A stretch of DNA of 43,693 nt from an uncultured Oscillospiraceae bacterium (GTDB lineage: Bacteria; Bacillota; Clostridia; Oscillospirales; Ruminococcaceae). Under the pieces are notes generated by a model. It saw only the letters and a program-made list of their open reading frames with translations. It was not told the DNA's origin and ran no database searches. The position numbers and the translations under genes are program-made. The stretch is from the NCBI GenBank assembly GCA_949282975.1, contig CASDQY010000059.1, positions 1 to 43,693 of the forward strand, written 5' to 3'. The first letter of the stretch is position 1. Every line of letters begins with the position of its first letter. Below are positions 25,330 to 33,529 of this stretch, in pieces.

Positions 25330-25740
25330 TTATCCAAAAGGAAGGTTGTCCCAAAGCTGAAGTAAAATCCCCTGGGGGTTCCCATTCATCGGGGCGGCTT
25401 CCGGAAACAACAGAAGCATCCGCATTACATATACGCCAAGATACAAAGCGATGACACCAATCCAAATCCATCGGTTGCGCCCCTTTTCACCGGAAAATCC
25501 CACCGGCGGCAGCAAGTGCCATGCCATCAGGATTGGCGTCAGCCAGAACAGAGGGTGCCAATACAAGGCATCCACCGGATTGCCTTGAAAAAAGCAGGCA
25601 ATCCCCCGGACCGTACCGCAGAGAGGACAGGGCAGCCCCAGCCATTCCCGCACCAGGCAATGAACGTCCAGGCACCACAATATCCCGGCAGCCGCCACCG
25701 GGGCGGCCAAACAGAGCAGCAATCGTTTGGTGAAACTCAT
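25330..25740 (-). CDS. DUF2752 membrane protein
   Basis: This 136-residue protein has about four hydrophobic segments (6-25, 57-77, 90-110 and a shorter one between) and the DUF2752 signature PCPLCGTVRGI at about 37-47, followed by a WHPLFWL segment. The family is a small membrane protein group of unknown function common in Gram-positive and Bacteroidetes genomes. The ribosome-binding site before ATG 25740 is poor. It follows phosphofructokinase by 47 bases and is probably cotranscribed with it, which may explain its weak own signals; no functional link is known. Confidence 0.8.
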   Translation of the reverse strand: MSFTKRLLLCLAAPVAAAGILWCLDVHCLVREWLGLPCPLCGTVRGIACFFQGNPVDALYWHPLFWLTPILMAWHLLPPVGFSGEKGRNRWIWIGVIALYLGVYVMRMLLLFPEAAPMNGNPQGILLQLWDNLPFG

Positions 25741-25787
25741 GAGTCAAACCGCTTTCTGGAATCCATCAGATTTTATTGGAAATGCTC

Positions 25788-26864
25788 TTAATCTCCGAAT
25801 GCAATTCCCAAATCCTTGGCGCAGAGCACCAGGGGATCATCTGGCTGCACCAGCTTGGATTTACCGGCAATGTCCCGCAAAGGATGGTGGGTAACTTTGC
25901 CGTCCACCATAGCCACACCCACACCGTAGGTGTCTTGCTGAATCAGCCGGGCGGCATAGGCGCCGAACTGGGTGGACAGCACCCGGTCATAAGCGCTGGG
26001 CGAGCCGCCTCGCTGAATGTGCCCCGGCAGCACCAGCCGAGTTTCGTTGCCGGTGAGCTGCTCCAACTCCGCCGCCAGTTTGGCGCCTACACTGGAATAT
26101 CCCGCCGCTTTTCGGGCCGCAATGCGTTCTTTTCGTTTCATCTTTGCTTCCTGAAGATCCATGGCGCCTTCCGCCACGGCAATGATGGAGAACGCCTTGC
26201 CCTTTTCCGCCCGTTGATCCATAACCTTGGCCACTTTCTCCAGATCATAGGGGATTTCCGGCAGCAAAATAGCATCGGCGCCGCCGGCCACACCGGCGTT
26301 TAAGGTAAGCCAGCCGGACTTGTTGCCCATCAGCTCCACCACCATGACCCGGCCATGGCTGGTGGCGGTGGTATGAATTTTGTCGATACAGTCGGTAGCA
26401 ATATCCAGGGCGGAATGGAAACCAAAGGTCACGTCGGTGCCGTACAGATCGTTGTCAATGGTTTTGGGCAGGCCGATCACATTCAGCCCTTCCTCCGCCA
26501 GCAGGGCAGCCGTTTTGTGGGTGCCGTTCCCGCCTAAAATCAGCAGACAGTCCAGCTTCATTGCCTTATAGTTGGCTTTCATGTTTTTGACCTTGTCCAC
26601 ATTATCCTCGCCAATCACCCGCATCAGCTTAAAGGGCTGACGGGAAGTGCCGAGAATGGTGCCGCCCAAGGTAAGGATCCCGGAAAAATCGCTCTTTTTC
26701 ATGGTTTTGTATTCCCCATGAATCAAACCCCGATAGCCGTCTTGAATCCCAATGATCTCCACATCCGGCATCAGTTGATAGCTGGCTTTCGCCACACCCC
26801 GAATCACGGCATTCAGGCCGGGACAGTCCCCGCCGCTGGTCAAAATCCCAATTCGTTTGCCCAT
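25788..26864 (-). CDS. pfkA: 6-phosphofructokinase (group with G and K at the donor-site positions)
   Basis: This 358-residue enzyme phosphorylates fructose 6-phosphate. The glycine-rich GILTSGGDCPGLNAVIRG (6-23), substrate base D137 in PKTIDND, and MGNKSGW and LPGHIQRGG segments are clear. The phosphoryl-donor region reads GGNGTHKTA (111-119): Asn113 where most family members have Asp, then Gly114 as in ATP enzymes, while K134 in PKTIDND is the residue usual in pyrophosphate enzymes. The donor is therefore uncertain; the Gly/Lys combination is known from ATP-using group III enzymes. ATG at 26864 follows GGAGAGG. A small DUF2752 gene follows. Confidence 0.92.
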   Translation of the reverse strand: MGKRIGILTSGGDCPGLNAVIRGVAKASYQLMPDVEIIGIQDGYRGLIHGEYKTMKKSDFSGILTLGGTILGTSRQPFKLMRVIGEDNVDKVKNMKANYKAMKLDCLLILGGNGTHKTAALLAEEGLNVIGLPKTIDNDLYGTDVTFGFHSALDIATDCIDKIHTTATSHGRVMVVELMGNKSGWLTLNAGVAGGADAILLPEIPYDLEKVAKVMDQRAEKGKAFSIIAVAEGAMDLQEAKMKRKERIAARKAAGYSSVGAKLAAELEQLTGNETRLVLPGHIQRGGSPSAYDRVLSTQFGAYAARLIQQDTYGVGVAMVDGKVTHHPLRDIAGKSKLVQPDDPLVLCAKDLGIAFGD

Positions 26865-26905
26865 GCTTACCTCTCCTTTCGACTTTCCTTAGAAAGTATA
26901 GTTCT

Positions 26906-26934
26906 ATTATAGCAAATCCGGCGGTTGGTTTCAA
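26906..26934 (-). promoter_or_regulatory. Promoter of the phosphofructokinase unit
   Basis: On the minus strand TTGAAA (26934-26929), 17 bases, TATAAT (26911-26906). Confidence 0.7.
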
Positions 26935-27028
26935 CTGCTCCTTGGAGCCATCTGTTTTCCGCCAAAGGAGTGACCTGTGCAGTCAGGCTTACTTGCATTG
27001 AAATTTCTTCCTGTTTTTTATTTTTCAC

Positions 27029-27057
27029 TTGACATCTTTTTGTGGAACTGTTATAAT
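27029..27057 (+). promoter_or_regulatory. Consensus promoter of the 27205 membrane protein
   Basis: TTGACA (27029-27034), 17 bases, TATAAT (27052-27057), a perfect consensus, followed by a leader of about 140 bases. Confidence 0.8.
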
Positions 27058-27126
27058 AAAAGTGAAATGAAAACTTAATTCATCAAATGATTCCCTCCTT
27101 CTGATTCCTTTTTTAAAAATACCAAT

Positions 27127-27185
27127 CAGTTGCGGCAATTCCCTTTTGATGTGAACAAGGCAACTGGTTTTCCCGGTTGCCTTTT
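27127..27185 (+). terminator. Attenuator-like terminator in the leader of the 27205 gene
   Basis: AAGGCAACTGG (27157-27167) pairs with CCGGTTGCCTT (27173-27183), 11 bp with one G-T pair, then TTTT with an interrupting G. An alternative pairing CAGTTGC (27127-27133) with GCAACTG (27160-27166) would block it. The gene start lies 20 bases downstream, so this is a leader element. Confidence 0.6.
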
Positions 27186-27204
27186 GTTGTTGGAGGTGAT
27201 CCCA

Positions 27205-27774
27205 ATGAAATTAACCAAAACAAAAAAACGGCTCGTTGCCATTCTCGCCCCCTGCCTGGCCATCTTGCTGGCGGCTTTCCTTAGTCTGTGGCTCACCGGA
27301 GTGCTGCATTTTTGGAATGCCGGCATGGCGGCCCTGATGAACGAAAAAGGAAACTACGCCTATTCCGTTCAGGAAGTGGAAAACACAGCTACGGCAAAGC
27401 TTGATTTGGCTTTCCTGCAAAATAATGTAGGGTTGATTTTATTTGAAGACGGGAATGCCCGGCTGGTGGTGGAAGAAATCTGGGCGGAAGATTCCTATCT
27501 GAAATTAGGGGTTCGGTGCTACGCCGATTATGACTTCAACCACACTACCTATTACTTGCCCACATCAGTGCGGGAAACCGGTGAGGTTTCCACACAAAAT
27601 GGAGCGACAACCATTGACTGTATTGGTCAGGGTCCGATGTATCACAATTATTATTATGTGATACTGTCCGTTCCGGATTACAATAAGCTGGAAGCGGATA
27701 CCGCCGCATTGCAGCTTACCAATTTGACCCGTTATTCCTATGTCCGCACTGAAATGGGAACGACGCTGATTTAA
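27205..27774 (+). CDS. Membrane-anchored protein of unknown function
   Basis: This 189-residue protein has a basic N-terminus (MKLTKTKKR), one strong hydrophobic helix at about 10-34, and an extracellular part of about 150 residues rich in aromatic residues (YAYSVQEVEN, HTTYYLPTS, YHNYYYVILSVPDY), consistent with a beta-rich domain. No lipobox is present, so it should stay anchored by the helix. The family is not recognised. GGAGGTGAT lies 6 bases before ATG 27205. It has a consensus promoter and an attenuator-like leader, suggesting tight or conditional control. It precedes an AT-rich frameshifted secreted-protein gene. Confidence 0.8.
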   Translation: MKLTKTKKRLVAILAPCLAILLAAFLSLWLTGVLHFWNAGMAALMNEKGNYAYSVQEVENTATAKLDLAFLQNNVGLILFEDGNARLVVEEIWAEDSYLKLGVRCYADYDFNHTTYYLPTSVRETGEVSTQNGATTIDCIGQGPMYHNYYYVILSVPDYNKLEADTAALQLTNLTRYSYVRTEMGTTLI

Positions 27775-27886
27775 TGTTTCACAGAGGGAATCAGAAAAGA
27801 TTTAACAAGGAAATGGAGGGTGATTCCAATGCACAATTCTTTTAAAGCTAGATGATTGCCACAATTATTCAGAAAGAAGGATTATT

Positions 27887-28800
27887 ATGAAAAAATCAAT
27901 TAAAAAATTAATAACAGCTATAACTACTACTGTTGTATTAACAACTACATTTTCATTTAGTGTTTCTGCTGAATCCCCTTCCCGGAAACAGTTTTAACAA
28001 AAGCACAATTTGCCAACCTACACGCCTCGGAATATAAAGCCGGATTTGAAAATTCCACAGAAAATTCAGCTCGTTATCAATTTATTTCAGAATATTTTTC
28101 CAACCCTATATCAACATCCGATTTTATGACAGTTTCTTCAAAATCATCTGATTTAACCGTCGCAGACGAAAAATTAAATGAATTAGGTTTTTATATCTAT
28201 TCACATGAAGATTTATCAATTTCTACCATGTCTTCTCCCAGTGATATTCAATTCAGTAATATCACCGTCCTATATGATTCTTCTAATGGAACATGGGCTA
28301 TTGTTGGCGGTGGATATTGGATTAATACAAACTGGCATGATGATGCCGGAAACCCATGGCTTGAAGACAAAATGGATGTAGGCGGTCTAGATGCAATTGG
28401 ACTTGTTATAACCAATTTATCAACACCTTCAAATGTAGACTTTATTCCAAAGAATTCTTATGGATATATTCATAATGGTATTGGAGAAGACAGCTATTTA
28501 TACAATCGTTCTACTCCAAATTATGAAGATGGTGTGATGTTTACATATCAAGATTATATATCCAAAGAGAATGGCTTATTTTCTGAATACAAATACATGG
28601 GACAAGGCTTCTCCGCCACCATGATATATGATAATTCAACTTTTACACAATGTGATGGAAGAGTTGCTGTTCAATATGTTCACACATGGGAGGAAACTAC
28701 TATTACAGGAGTAAGCATAGGGATTGATAGCTTCGGTATTAGTTTTGCTAATGGCGATTCTCAATTCATAGCAATTTCAACTGGTACAGGCAAATTTTAA
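27887..28800 (+). pseudogene. Secreted protein gene with a frameshift after the signal peptide
   Basis: ATG at 27887 (AAGAAGG 7 bases upstream) opens a signal peptide of 28 residues ending FSVSA-ES, but this frame stops at TAA 27995-27997. From 27973 a different frame is open without a break to TAA at 28798-28800 and encodes the mature domain, starting near Pro-Glu-Thr-Val-Leu-Thr-Lys. Loss of one base in the C-rich run CCCCTTCCC (27974-27983) would explain it; restoring one C joins the frames into a secreted protein of about 304 residues. The mature part is rich in Ser, Asn, Tyr and Asp with repeated Gly-Tyr motifs; the family is not recognised. The AT-rich composition, unlike neighbouring core genes, suggests acquisition. 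A sequencing error or phase variation is also possible. Confidence 0.7.
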
Positions 28801-28938
28801 TCTCATCACTGAATTCTTTTCTGCGGCATAGACTGTCCCAAAGGGGCAGGCCGCCAAACGCCGAGGGTGGCAGCAAATGCCCGTGAATCGCCTGACGCAA
28901 AAAAGTTTGGCGGCGGCGCCGCTTTTTGAAGATAGAAA

Positions 28939-28972
28939 CAGGGAGTGCTCCCAAACAAAGGGGCACTCCCTG
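28939..28972 (-). terminator. Terminator of the cyclophilin operon
   Basis: CAGGGAGTGCTCCC (28939-28952) pairs with GGGGCACTCCCTG (28960-28972), about 13 bp, 15 bases after the last stop. On the minus strand it is followed by TTTCTATCTT. Confidence 0.75.
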
Positions 28973-28986
28973 ATGGTTTTGTCTGT

Positions 28987-29859
28987 TTATGCCGCCGGGG
29001 TTACGGTGGATGCGGTGGATGTCTCGGAAGCAGTGGAGGCAGCAGATTGCTGCTCGGCACTGGTATAGGTGGTCAGGGTAATGGACTGAATCACCACATC
29101 GGTATCCGGTTTGTCCTGCTCGTTGGTGGAAACGGCCGCAATGGCGTCCACCGTTTCCATTCCGTCGTAGACCTGGCCAAACACCGTATAGGAAAAATCC
29201 AGCCAGGGGCAGCCGCCGTAAGTCTGATACAGCACCTTAATGGCGTCGGGATATACCCGATCCATCCGTTCACGAAGCTGGGTCCAGATATTGCTGGTTA
29301 ATGCTTCCTGGGGCGCCTGCACCACATAAAACTGACAGCCGTTGGTATTGGCTGTGCCTTGATTGGCCATGCACAGCGCTCCCCGCAGATTTAATGCCTG
29401 CTCGGAAAACTCGTCGGCAAAGGTGCCGCCGTTATAGCTGTCAAAGCCGCTGCCGGTATTGGTGGTGTCTCCGCCCTGGATCACAAAATTATTGATCACC
29501 CGGAAAAAGATGGTGTTATTGTATCGCCCGGAGGAAGCCAGCTGTTTGAAATTTTCCACAGCCAAAGGCGCTACTTCCGGGAAAAACCGCACTCGAAATT
29601 CCCCCATGGAAGTGGTAATCACGGCGATTTCTTCTCCCTCCTGCAAGGGACGGGTGTTTAGGTTTTCCGCCGTGCCACGGGTGGGATAATTTTGCTGCAA
29701 AAAGGCATTATCGGCATAGTTGATTTCATCGCTGACCTCTTCTTCCTGAGGAACGGGTTCCGTTCCCTGATCCTGGGCGGATTCCTCCTGGGCGCTGCAG
29801 CCGCACAAAGTCCCGAAGCACAGCAGCAAGGACAACAGGATGGAGATTGGTTTTTTCAT
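28987..29859 (-). CDS. Cyclophilin-type peptidyl-prolyl isomerase lipoprotein
   Basis: This 290-residue lipoprotein (lipobox LCGC, Cys21) has an acidic linker, then a cyclophilin domain from about residue 78: VITTSMGEFRVRFFPEVAPLAVENF, FFRVINNFVIQGGD with the catalytic Arg, and NGCQFYVVQAP with the peptide-binding Gln. The C-terminal tail is rich in Ser, Thr and Ala. It should assist folding of secreted proteins at the outer face of the membrane. ATG at 29859 overlaps the upstream gene stop (ATGA), with GGGAGG 8 bases before, so translation is coupled to the paralogue upstream. Confidence 0.93.
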   Translation of the reverse strand: MKKPISILLSLLLCFGTLCGCSAQEESAQDQGTEPVPQEEEVSDEINYADNAFLQQNYPTRGTAENLNTRPLQEGEEIAVITTSMGEFRVRFFPEVAPLAVENFKQLASSGRYNNTIFFRVINNFVIQGGDTTNTGSGFDSYNGGTFADEFSEQALNLRGALCMANQGTANTNGCQFYVVQAPQEALTSNIWTQLRERMDRVYPDAIKVLYQTYGGCPWLDFSYTVFGQVYDGMETVDAIAAVSTNEQDKPDTDVVIQSITLTTYTSAEQQSAASTASETSTASTVTPAA

Positions 29860-30593
29860 TCGGCCGCCTCCCGGTGGTACTCGCTGAGTTCGATGGATGT
29901 CACATACACCGGAGTGGAGGGATAAATACTTCCTTCATCCGTGGGAATGGCGGCAATGTCGTTGAGGACATCCATTCCATCCACAATTTGGCCAAACACA
30001 GTGAAGGAACCGCTGGTAATGGGGTTGCCCCCCACTTCCTGATAAGCTTCGATGACGTTTTCGGGATAATTGTTTTCCTCCATATAGCTGACCACTTCCG
30101 GATCGGCTTCCACCTGGCTTACCATAAAGAAGCGGCTGTCCGCCAAAACGGTGCGTTCATATACCCCGTCCCGTTCGCCATAGGCGCATACCGCCCCGGT
30201 AAGCTGCCAGAGGCCGGGATCGGTTTCCGGTTCATAGCCCCGTCCGTTTTCCGCCGTGGTCCGGCCTTCCAACCCGCCGTGATCCTCGGAACCGGTAAAC
30301 ACATTTCCCATTTCAATGCCGTAAATATCCCGATCGGTATAGAAACCCTGGTTGACCAAATCAATAAATTGCCGGCAGGTATTGGGCGCCTGTTCCTCAT
30401 AAAGCACAAAGGAGATATCCCCCATGGTGGTGTGGACGATGGCCATGGTGGTCCCTTCTTCCGGTTCCTGGAGCTGAATCAATTCGGTGGACTGGGTAGC
30501 GGTAAGGCGGCTGTCCTCCTGCTTTTCACAGCCCGTGGCGCAAAAAAGCATGACGGCGCCCAGCAAAAGCGCCAGCGGTGTTTTCCATTTCAT
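29856..30593 (-). CDS. Divergent cyclophilin-like lipoprotein
   Basis: This 245-residue lipoprotein has lipobox ATGC (Cys22) and a cyclophilin-like domain: AIVHTTMGDISFVLYEEQAPNTCRQF, then a changed middle and a typical end GSFTVFGQIVDGMDVLNDIAAIP. The catalytic block that should read like FHRVI-x-x-F-x-IQGGD is DRDIYGIEMGNVFTGSEDH, so the catalytic Arg and Gln are missing, and the later SQFF motif is DSRFFMV. It may bind proline-containing segments as a chaperone without normal isomerase activity. AGGAGGAG precedes ATG 30593. First gene of a two-gene operon with the canonical paralogue. Confidence 0.9.
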   Translation of the reverse strand: MKWKTPLALLLGAVMLFCATGCEKQEDSRLTATQSTELIQLQEPEEGTTMAIVHTTMGDISFVLYEEQAPNTCRQFIDLVNQGFYTDRDIYGIEMGNVFTGSEDHGGLEGRTTAENGRGYEPETDPGLWQLTGAVCAYGERDGVYERTVLADSRFFMVSQVEADPEVVSYMEENNYPENVIEAYQEVGGNPITSGSFTVFGQIVDGMDVLNDIAAIPTDEGSIYPSTPVYVTSIELSEYHREAAE

Positions 30594-30671
30594 CGGGATC
30601 TCCTCCTGTAAGGCCTAATTTCCTAAGGATACAATACCAGAAAAATACGGCGAAAGTTTGAATAAAACGTA

Positions 30672-32069
30672 TTATTTTTTGGTAATTTGGGTTCCCTGAC
30701 GGGTTTCTTTGACTTCATAGCCAAGAGCGGCAATTTCATCCCGCAGCTGGTCGGCCAAAGCGAAATTCTTTTCCTTTCTGGCCTGGGCACGGCGATTCAC
30801 CAATTCCTGCACCTGGGAAGGAAGCTGCTGATCCTGCTGCCGGGGAATGACAATCCCCATAACATCCAGTAAGGTATCCAACAGCTTCTGGGCGTAGAGG
30901 AAGTAATCCTTACCCAAAAGCGGATTGCGGTCGCAGTCGGTATTGATCTGCCGCACCAGTTCAAAGATGGCGGAAACGGCGTCGGCCGTATTAAAATCAT
31001 CATCCATGGCGGCGATGAACTGGCGCTGAAAACCATCTATGGTTTCTTTCTGCTGGGGGGTCATGGCGCCCACCGGAGCTTTTTCCAACGTCAGGGTAAG
31101 CTTATCCTTGCAGTTATAGATCCGCTTTAAGGACGCCTGGCACTGCTGGATCACTTCCAAAGTATAGTTGATGGGGCTGCGGTAATGGGCTTGCAGCATC
31201 ATAAATTTGATGGGCTCATAGCCGAACTTTTCCGCCACTTCCCGCACGGTGAAAAAGTTCCCCAGGCTTTTGCTCATCTTCACGTTATCCACGTTGATAT
31301 AACCGTTATGCATCCAATAACGTGCAAACGGCTTGCCGGAAGCGCCTTCGCTCTGGGCAATCTCATTTTCGTGGTGGGGGAAGATCAGGTCCTGCCCGCC
31401 GCAGTGGATGTCAATGGTTTCCCCCAAAATAGTGCGGCTCATGGCGGAGCATTCAATGTGCCAGCCGGGCCGCCCCTTTCCCCAGGGTGAATCCCAATAG
31501 GGTTCCCCGGGCTTGGCGGCTTTCCAAAGAGCGAAATCCAGGGGATCTTCCTTTTGTTCCCCCACAGCAATCCGGGCGCCGCTTTCCAGCTCATCAATGG
31601 GCATATGGCTGAGCTTGCCGTACTGTTCGAAGCTCCGGGTGCGATAATACACGTCCCCCCCGGCCTGATAGGCGTGGCCCTTTTCGATTAAAGTCCGGAT
31701 AATGGAAATAATGTCCTCCATATGGCCGGTAACGGTGGGATGCACCGTAGCGGGCCGCACGCCCAATCCTTTGGCGTCGGTTTCATATTCCTTGATGTAC
31801 CGCTGGGCAATTTCCGCAGCAGAAACCCCTTCTTCGTTGGCCTTCTTAATGATCTTATCGTCCACATCGGTAAAGTTCTGAACAAAGGTTACCTGATAGC
31901 CCCGATACTCCAGATACCGGCGGAACACATCAAACAGGCAGATGGGCCGGGCGTTTCCGATGTGAATGAAGTTGTACACCGTGGGGCCGCAGCAGTACAT
32001 TTTTACCTTTCCCTCTTCCAAGGGGACAAAAGGTTCCTTTTTTCGAGTGAGAGTATTGTAAATTTCCAT
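30672..32069 (-). CDS. cysS: Cysteinyl-tRNA synthetase
   Basis: This 465-residue class I synthetase shows zinc ligand C27 in CCGPTVYN, the HIGN signature at 36-39, [30 protein letters not shown] and KMSKS at 264-268. Length is normal. ATG at 32069 has AAGGAG about 9 bases before. It follows cysE by only three bases and shares the cysteine T-box leader, so cysteine synthesis and charging are controlled together by uncharged tRNA-Cys. Confidence 0.97.
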   Translation of the reverse strand: MEIYNTLTRKKEPFVPLEEGKVKMYCCGPTVYNFIHIGNARPICLFDVFRRYLEYRGYQVTFVQNFTDVDDKIIKKANEEGVSAAEIAQRYIKEYETDAKGLGVRPATVHPTVTGHMEDIISIIRTLIEKGHAYQAGGDVYYRTRSFEQYGKLSHMPIDELESGARIAVGEQKEDPLDFALWKAAKPGEPYWDSPWGKGRPGWHIECSAMSRTILGETIDIHCGGQDLIFPHHENEIAQSEGASGKPFARYWMHNGYINVDNVKMSKSLGNFFTVREVAEKFGYEPIKFMMLQAHYRSPINYTLEVIQQCQASLKRIYNCKDKLTLTLEKAPVGAMTPQQKETIDGFQRQFIAAMDDDFNTADAVSAIFELVRQINTDCDRNPLLGKDYFLYAQKLLDTLLDVMGIVIPRQQDQQLPSQVQELVNRRAQARKEKNFALADQLRDEIAALGYEVKETRQGTQITKK

Positions 32070-32072
32070 CCT

Positions 32073-32744
32073 TCAATTCTCCTTTTTGAACTGAGTGGTT
32101 TGATTGTTGATCTGCTGGGTCAGGGCAGCCACCTGCTGCTGAAGGTCGGCAATCTTCTGCCCCAGCCGCAGCAGCTCGGCATTGACCGGGTCGGGAATGT
32201 GAATCTGGTCCAGGTCGCTGACCCGAATCCCATTCTGCCGCACCACTCGGGCCGGCACCCCCACCGCCGTGGAGTTGGGGGGAATTTCGGTCAGCACCAC
32301 CGCATTGGATGCGATCTTGCTGTTGTCCCCCACCTTAAAGGGGCCCAGCACCTTGGCGCCGCTGCCCACCATTACGCCGTTGCCCAAAGTGGGGTGGCGC
32401 TTGCCGATTTCTTTGCCGGTGCCGCCTAAGGTTACACCCTGATAAAGGGTGCAGTCGTCCCCGATGATGGTGGTTTCACCGATGACCACGCCGGAACCGT
32501 GGTCGATGAACAATCCTCGACCAATGGTGGCCCCGGGGTGAATCTCGATACCGGTAAACCATTTTGTAAGCTGGCTCACCAAGCGGGCCAAAAACTTCAA
32601 TTTATGCCGGTAAAGAAAATGGCTCAACCGATACCAAAACACCGCATGGAAGCCGGAATAGAGAAAAAACACCTCGGCGCAGTTTCTCGCCGCCGGGTCC
32701 CGCTCTTTGATGGAACGCAAATCATAGCGAATCTTGTCAAACAT
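32073..32744 (-). CDS. cysE: Serine O-acetyltransferase
   Basis: This 224-residue enzyme acetylates serine, the first step of cysteine synthesis. After an N-terminal helical part (about 1-60) comes a left-handed beta-helix with hexapeptide repeats (IEIHPGATIGRGLFIDHGSG, VVIGETTIIGDDC, TLGGTGKEIGKRHPTLGNG) and the C-terminal VVGVPAR-like segment AVGVPARVV. The tail from 190 is Gln-rich and probably coiled coil. ATG at 32744 is preferred over 32804 because GGGAGG lies about 10 bases upstream and the protein then begins MFDKIRYDLRSIKERDPAA as usual. It is first gene of the T-box controlled cysE-cysS operon. Confidence 0.95.
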   Translation of the reverse strand: MFDKIRYDLRSIKERDPAARNCAEVFFLYSGFHAVFWYRLSHFLYRHKLKFLARLVSQLTKWFTGIEIHPGATIGRGLFIDHGSGVVIGETTIIGDDCTLYQGVTLGGTGKEIGKRHPTLGNGVMVGSGAKVLGPFKVGDNSKIASNAVVLTEIPPNSTAVGVPARVVRQNGIRVSDLDQIHIPDPVNAELLRLGQKIADLQQQVAALTQQINNQTTQFKKEN

Positions 32745-32819
32745 GAAAGCAGAAACCTCCCATCTGCAACAAGCCCAAAATAAATACAAGATGGTATCAG
32801 CCACGGCATTTGGAGCTGT

Positions 32820-32863
32820 AAAAAAGCTGCCCCGAAAAAGCCGTCGCTTTTTCGGAAGGCAGC
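32820..32863 (-). terminator. T-box terminator of cysE-cysS
   Basis: Minus strand: GCTGCC, a bulged TT, then CCGAAAAAGC (32863-32846) pairs with GCTTTTTCGG and GGCAGC (32841-32826), followed by six Ts (32825-32820). Confidence 0.85.
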
Positions 32864-33062
32864 ATCACTGCGGTTCCACTTCCGTTTATCCTCATTCTTC
32901 CTTTAACGCAGGACTACGGGCAGGCCTATCTTTTTAGGGATTCAGCCTGCCGGCTGCTGGGATGCACTTGGCCCTTTCCGCCCTCCGAAGCGCTTTCAGC
33001 CGGTGACGCTTCTCTCTGCCGGAGGCGGGGTAAGGGTTACTCCTTCCCGTCATCGCCGATTT
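32820..33062 (-). ncRNA. Cysteine T-box riboswitch upstream of cysE-cysS
   Basis: On the minus strand the leader has an AGAGAG-type stem I segment (near 33020), a Cys codon TGC at 32966-32964 in the specifier position, and the T-box core TGGAACC at 32878-32872. The terminator overlaps the sequence just after the core. Uncharged tRNA-Cys should favour read-through into cysE and cysS. Confidence 0.88.
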
Positions 33063-33068
33063 TTAGAA

Positions 33069-33097
33069 AGTATACCACATCAGGTGGTAAATTGCAA
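33069..33097 (-). promoter_or_regulatory. Promoter of the cysE T-box transcript, with an inverted repeat in the spacer
   Basis: On the minus strand TTGCAA (33097-33092), 17 bases, TATACT (33074-33069). The spacer holds a perfect inverted repeat TACCAC (33073-33078) / GTGGTA (33084-33089) separated by five bases, suggesting a DNA-bound repressor in addition to the T-box. Confidence 0.6.
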
Positions 33098-33113
33098 GAC
33101 CCAAACCCCCTCC

Positions 33114-33451
33114 GGGCACGGAAATCAATTTTCAAGAAATCTCATGAAATTGATCAAAAATCACCGAATGGAAACGGCGGCATTCCCGTTGAAAAAAACT
33201 GATTCTGTTATTTATAAATTAATTTTGTCCCGGTTTGGACGCAAATCAGTCGGCGATGGGAAACAGCCTTCCCCTTGAGGGGATAAGGTCGATGCCCAGG
33301 CATCCGGATGAGGTGAACTGTTTCCCAAAACTTTTCAGCTGAAAAAACTTATTCGCTTTCACCTCATCAGTCTGGGCTTCGCCCAGCCAGCTTCCCCTCA
33401 AGGGGAAGCCTTTCCACCAGTGATAAAATCTCAAAATTGATTTTCGTGCCC
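33114..33451. mobile_element. MITE-like element with terminal inverted repeats (copy 2 of the palindromic repeat)
   Basis: GGGCACG-x-AAATCAATTTT at 33114-33132 reappears inverted at 33433-33451 with 18 of 19 bases equal. Inside, a second inverted pair is formed by 33266-33315 (CCTTCCCCTTGAGGGG ... GATGAGGTG) and 33360-33411 (CACCTCATC ... CTTCCCCTCAAGGGGAAG). No transposase or other gene is encoded. It lies between the cysE promoter (17 bases away) and the DUF1858 terminator. The inner blocks match the degraded copy at 15908-16067. Confidence 0.65.
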
Positions 33452-33472
33452 ATCCGGGGCTGAAACAAGAAA

Positions 33473-33507
33473 TCGCTGCGAAAAAGCATTCCGCCTTTTC
33501 GCAGCGA
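33473..33507 (-). terminator. Terminator after the DUF1858 gene
   Basis: TCGCTGCGAAAAAG (33473-33486) pairs with CTTTTCGCAGCGA (33495-33507). On the minus strand it is followed by TTTCTTGTTT, 22 bases after the stop. Confidence 0.75.
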
Positions 33508-33529
33508 CACCATTCCTGTTTGAAACAGA

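Noticed and set aside
33241..33430. CRISPR array
   Set aside because: The repeats are inverted pairs within one palindromic element and not evenly spaced direct repeats, and no cas gene is present.
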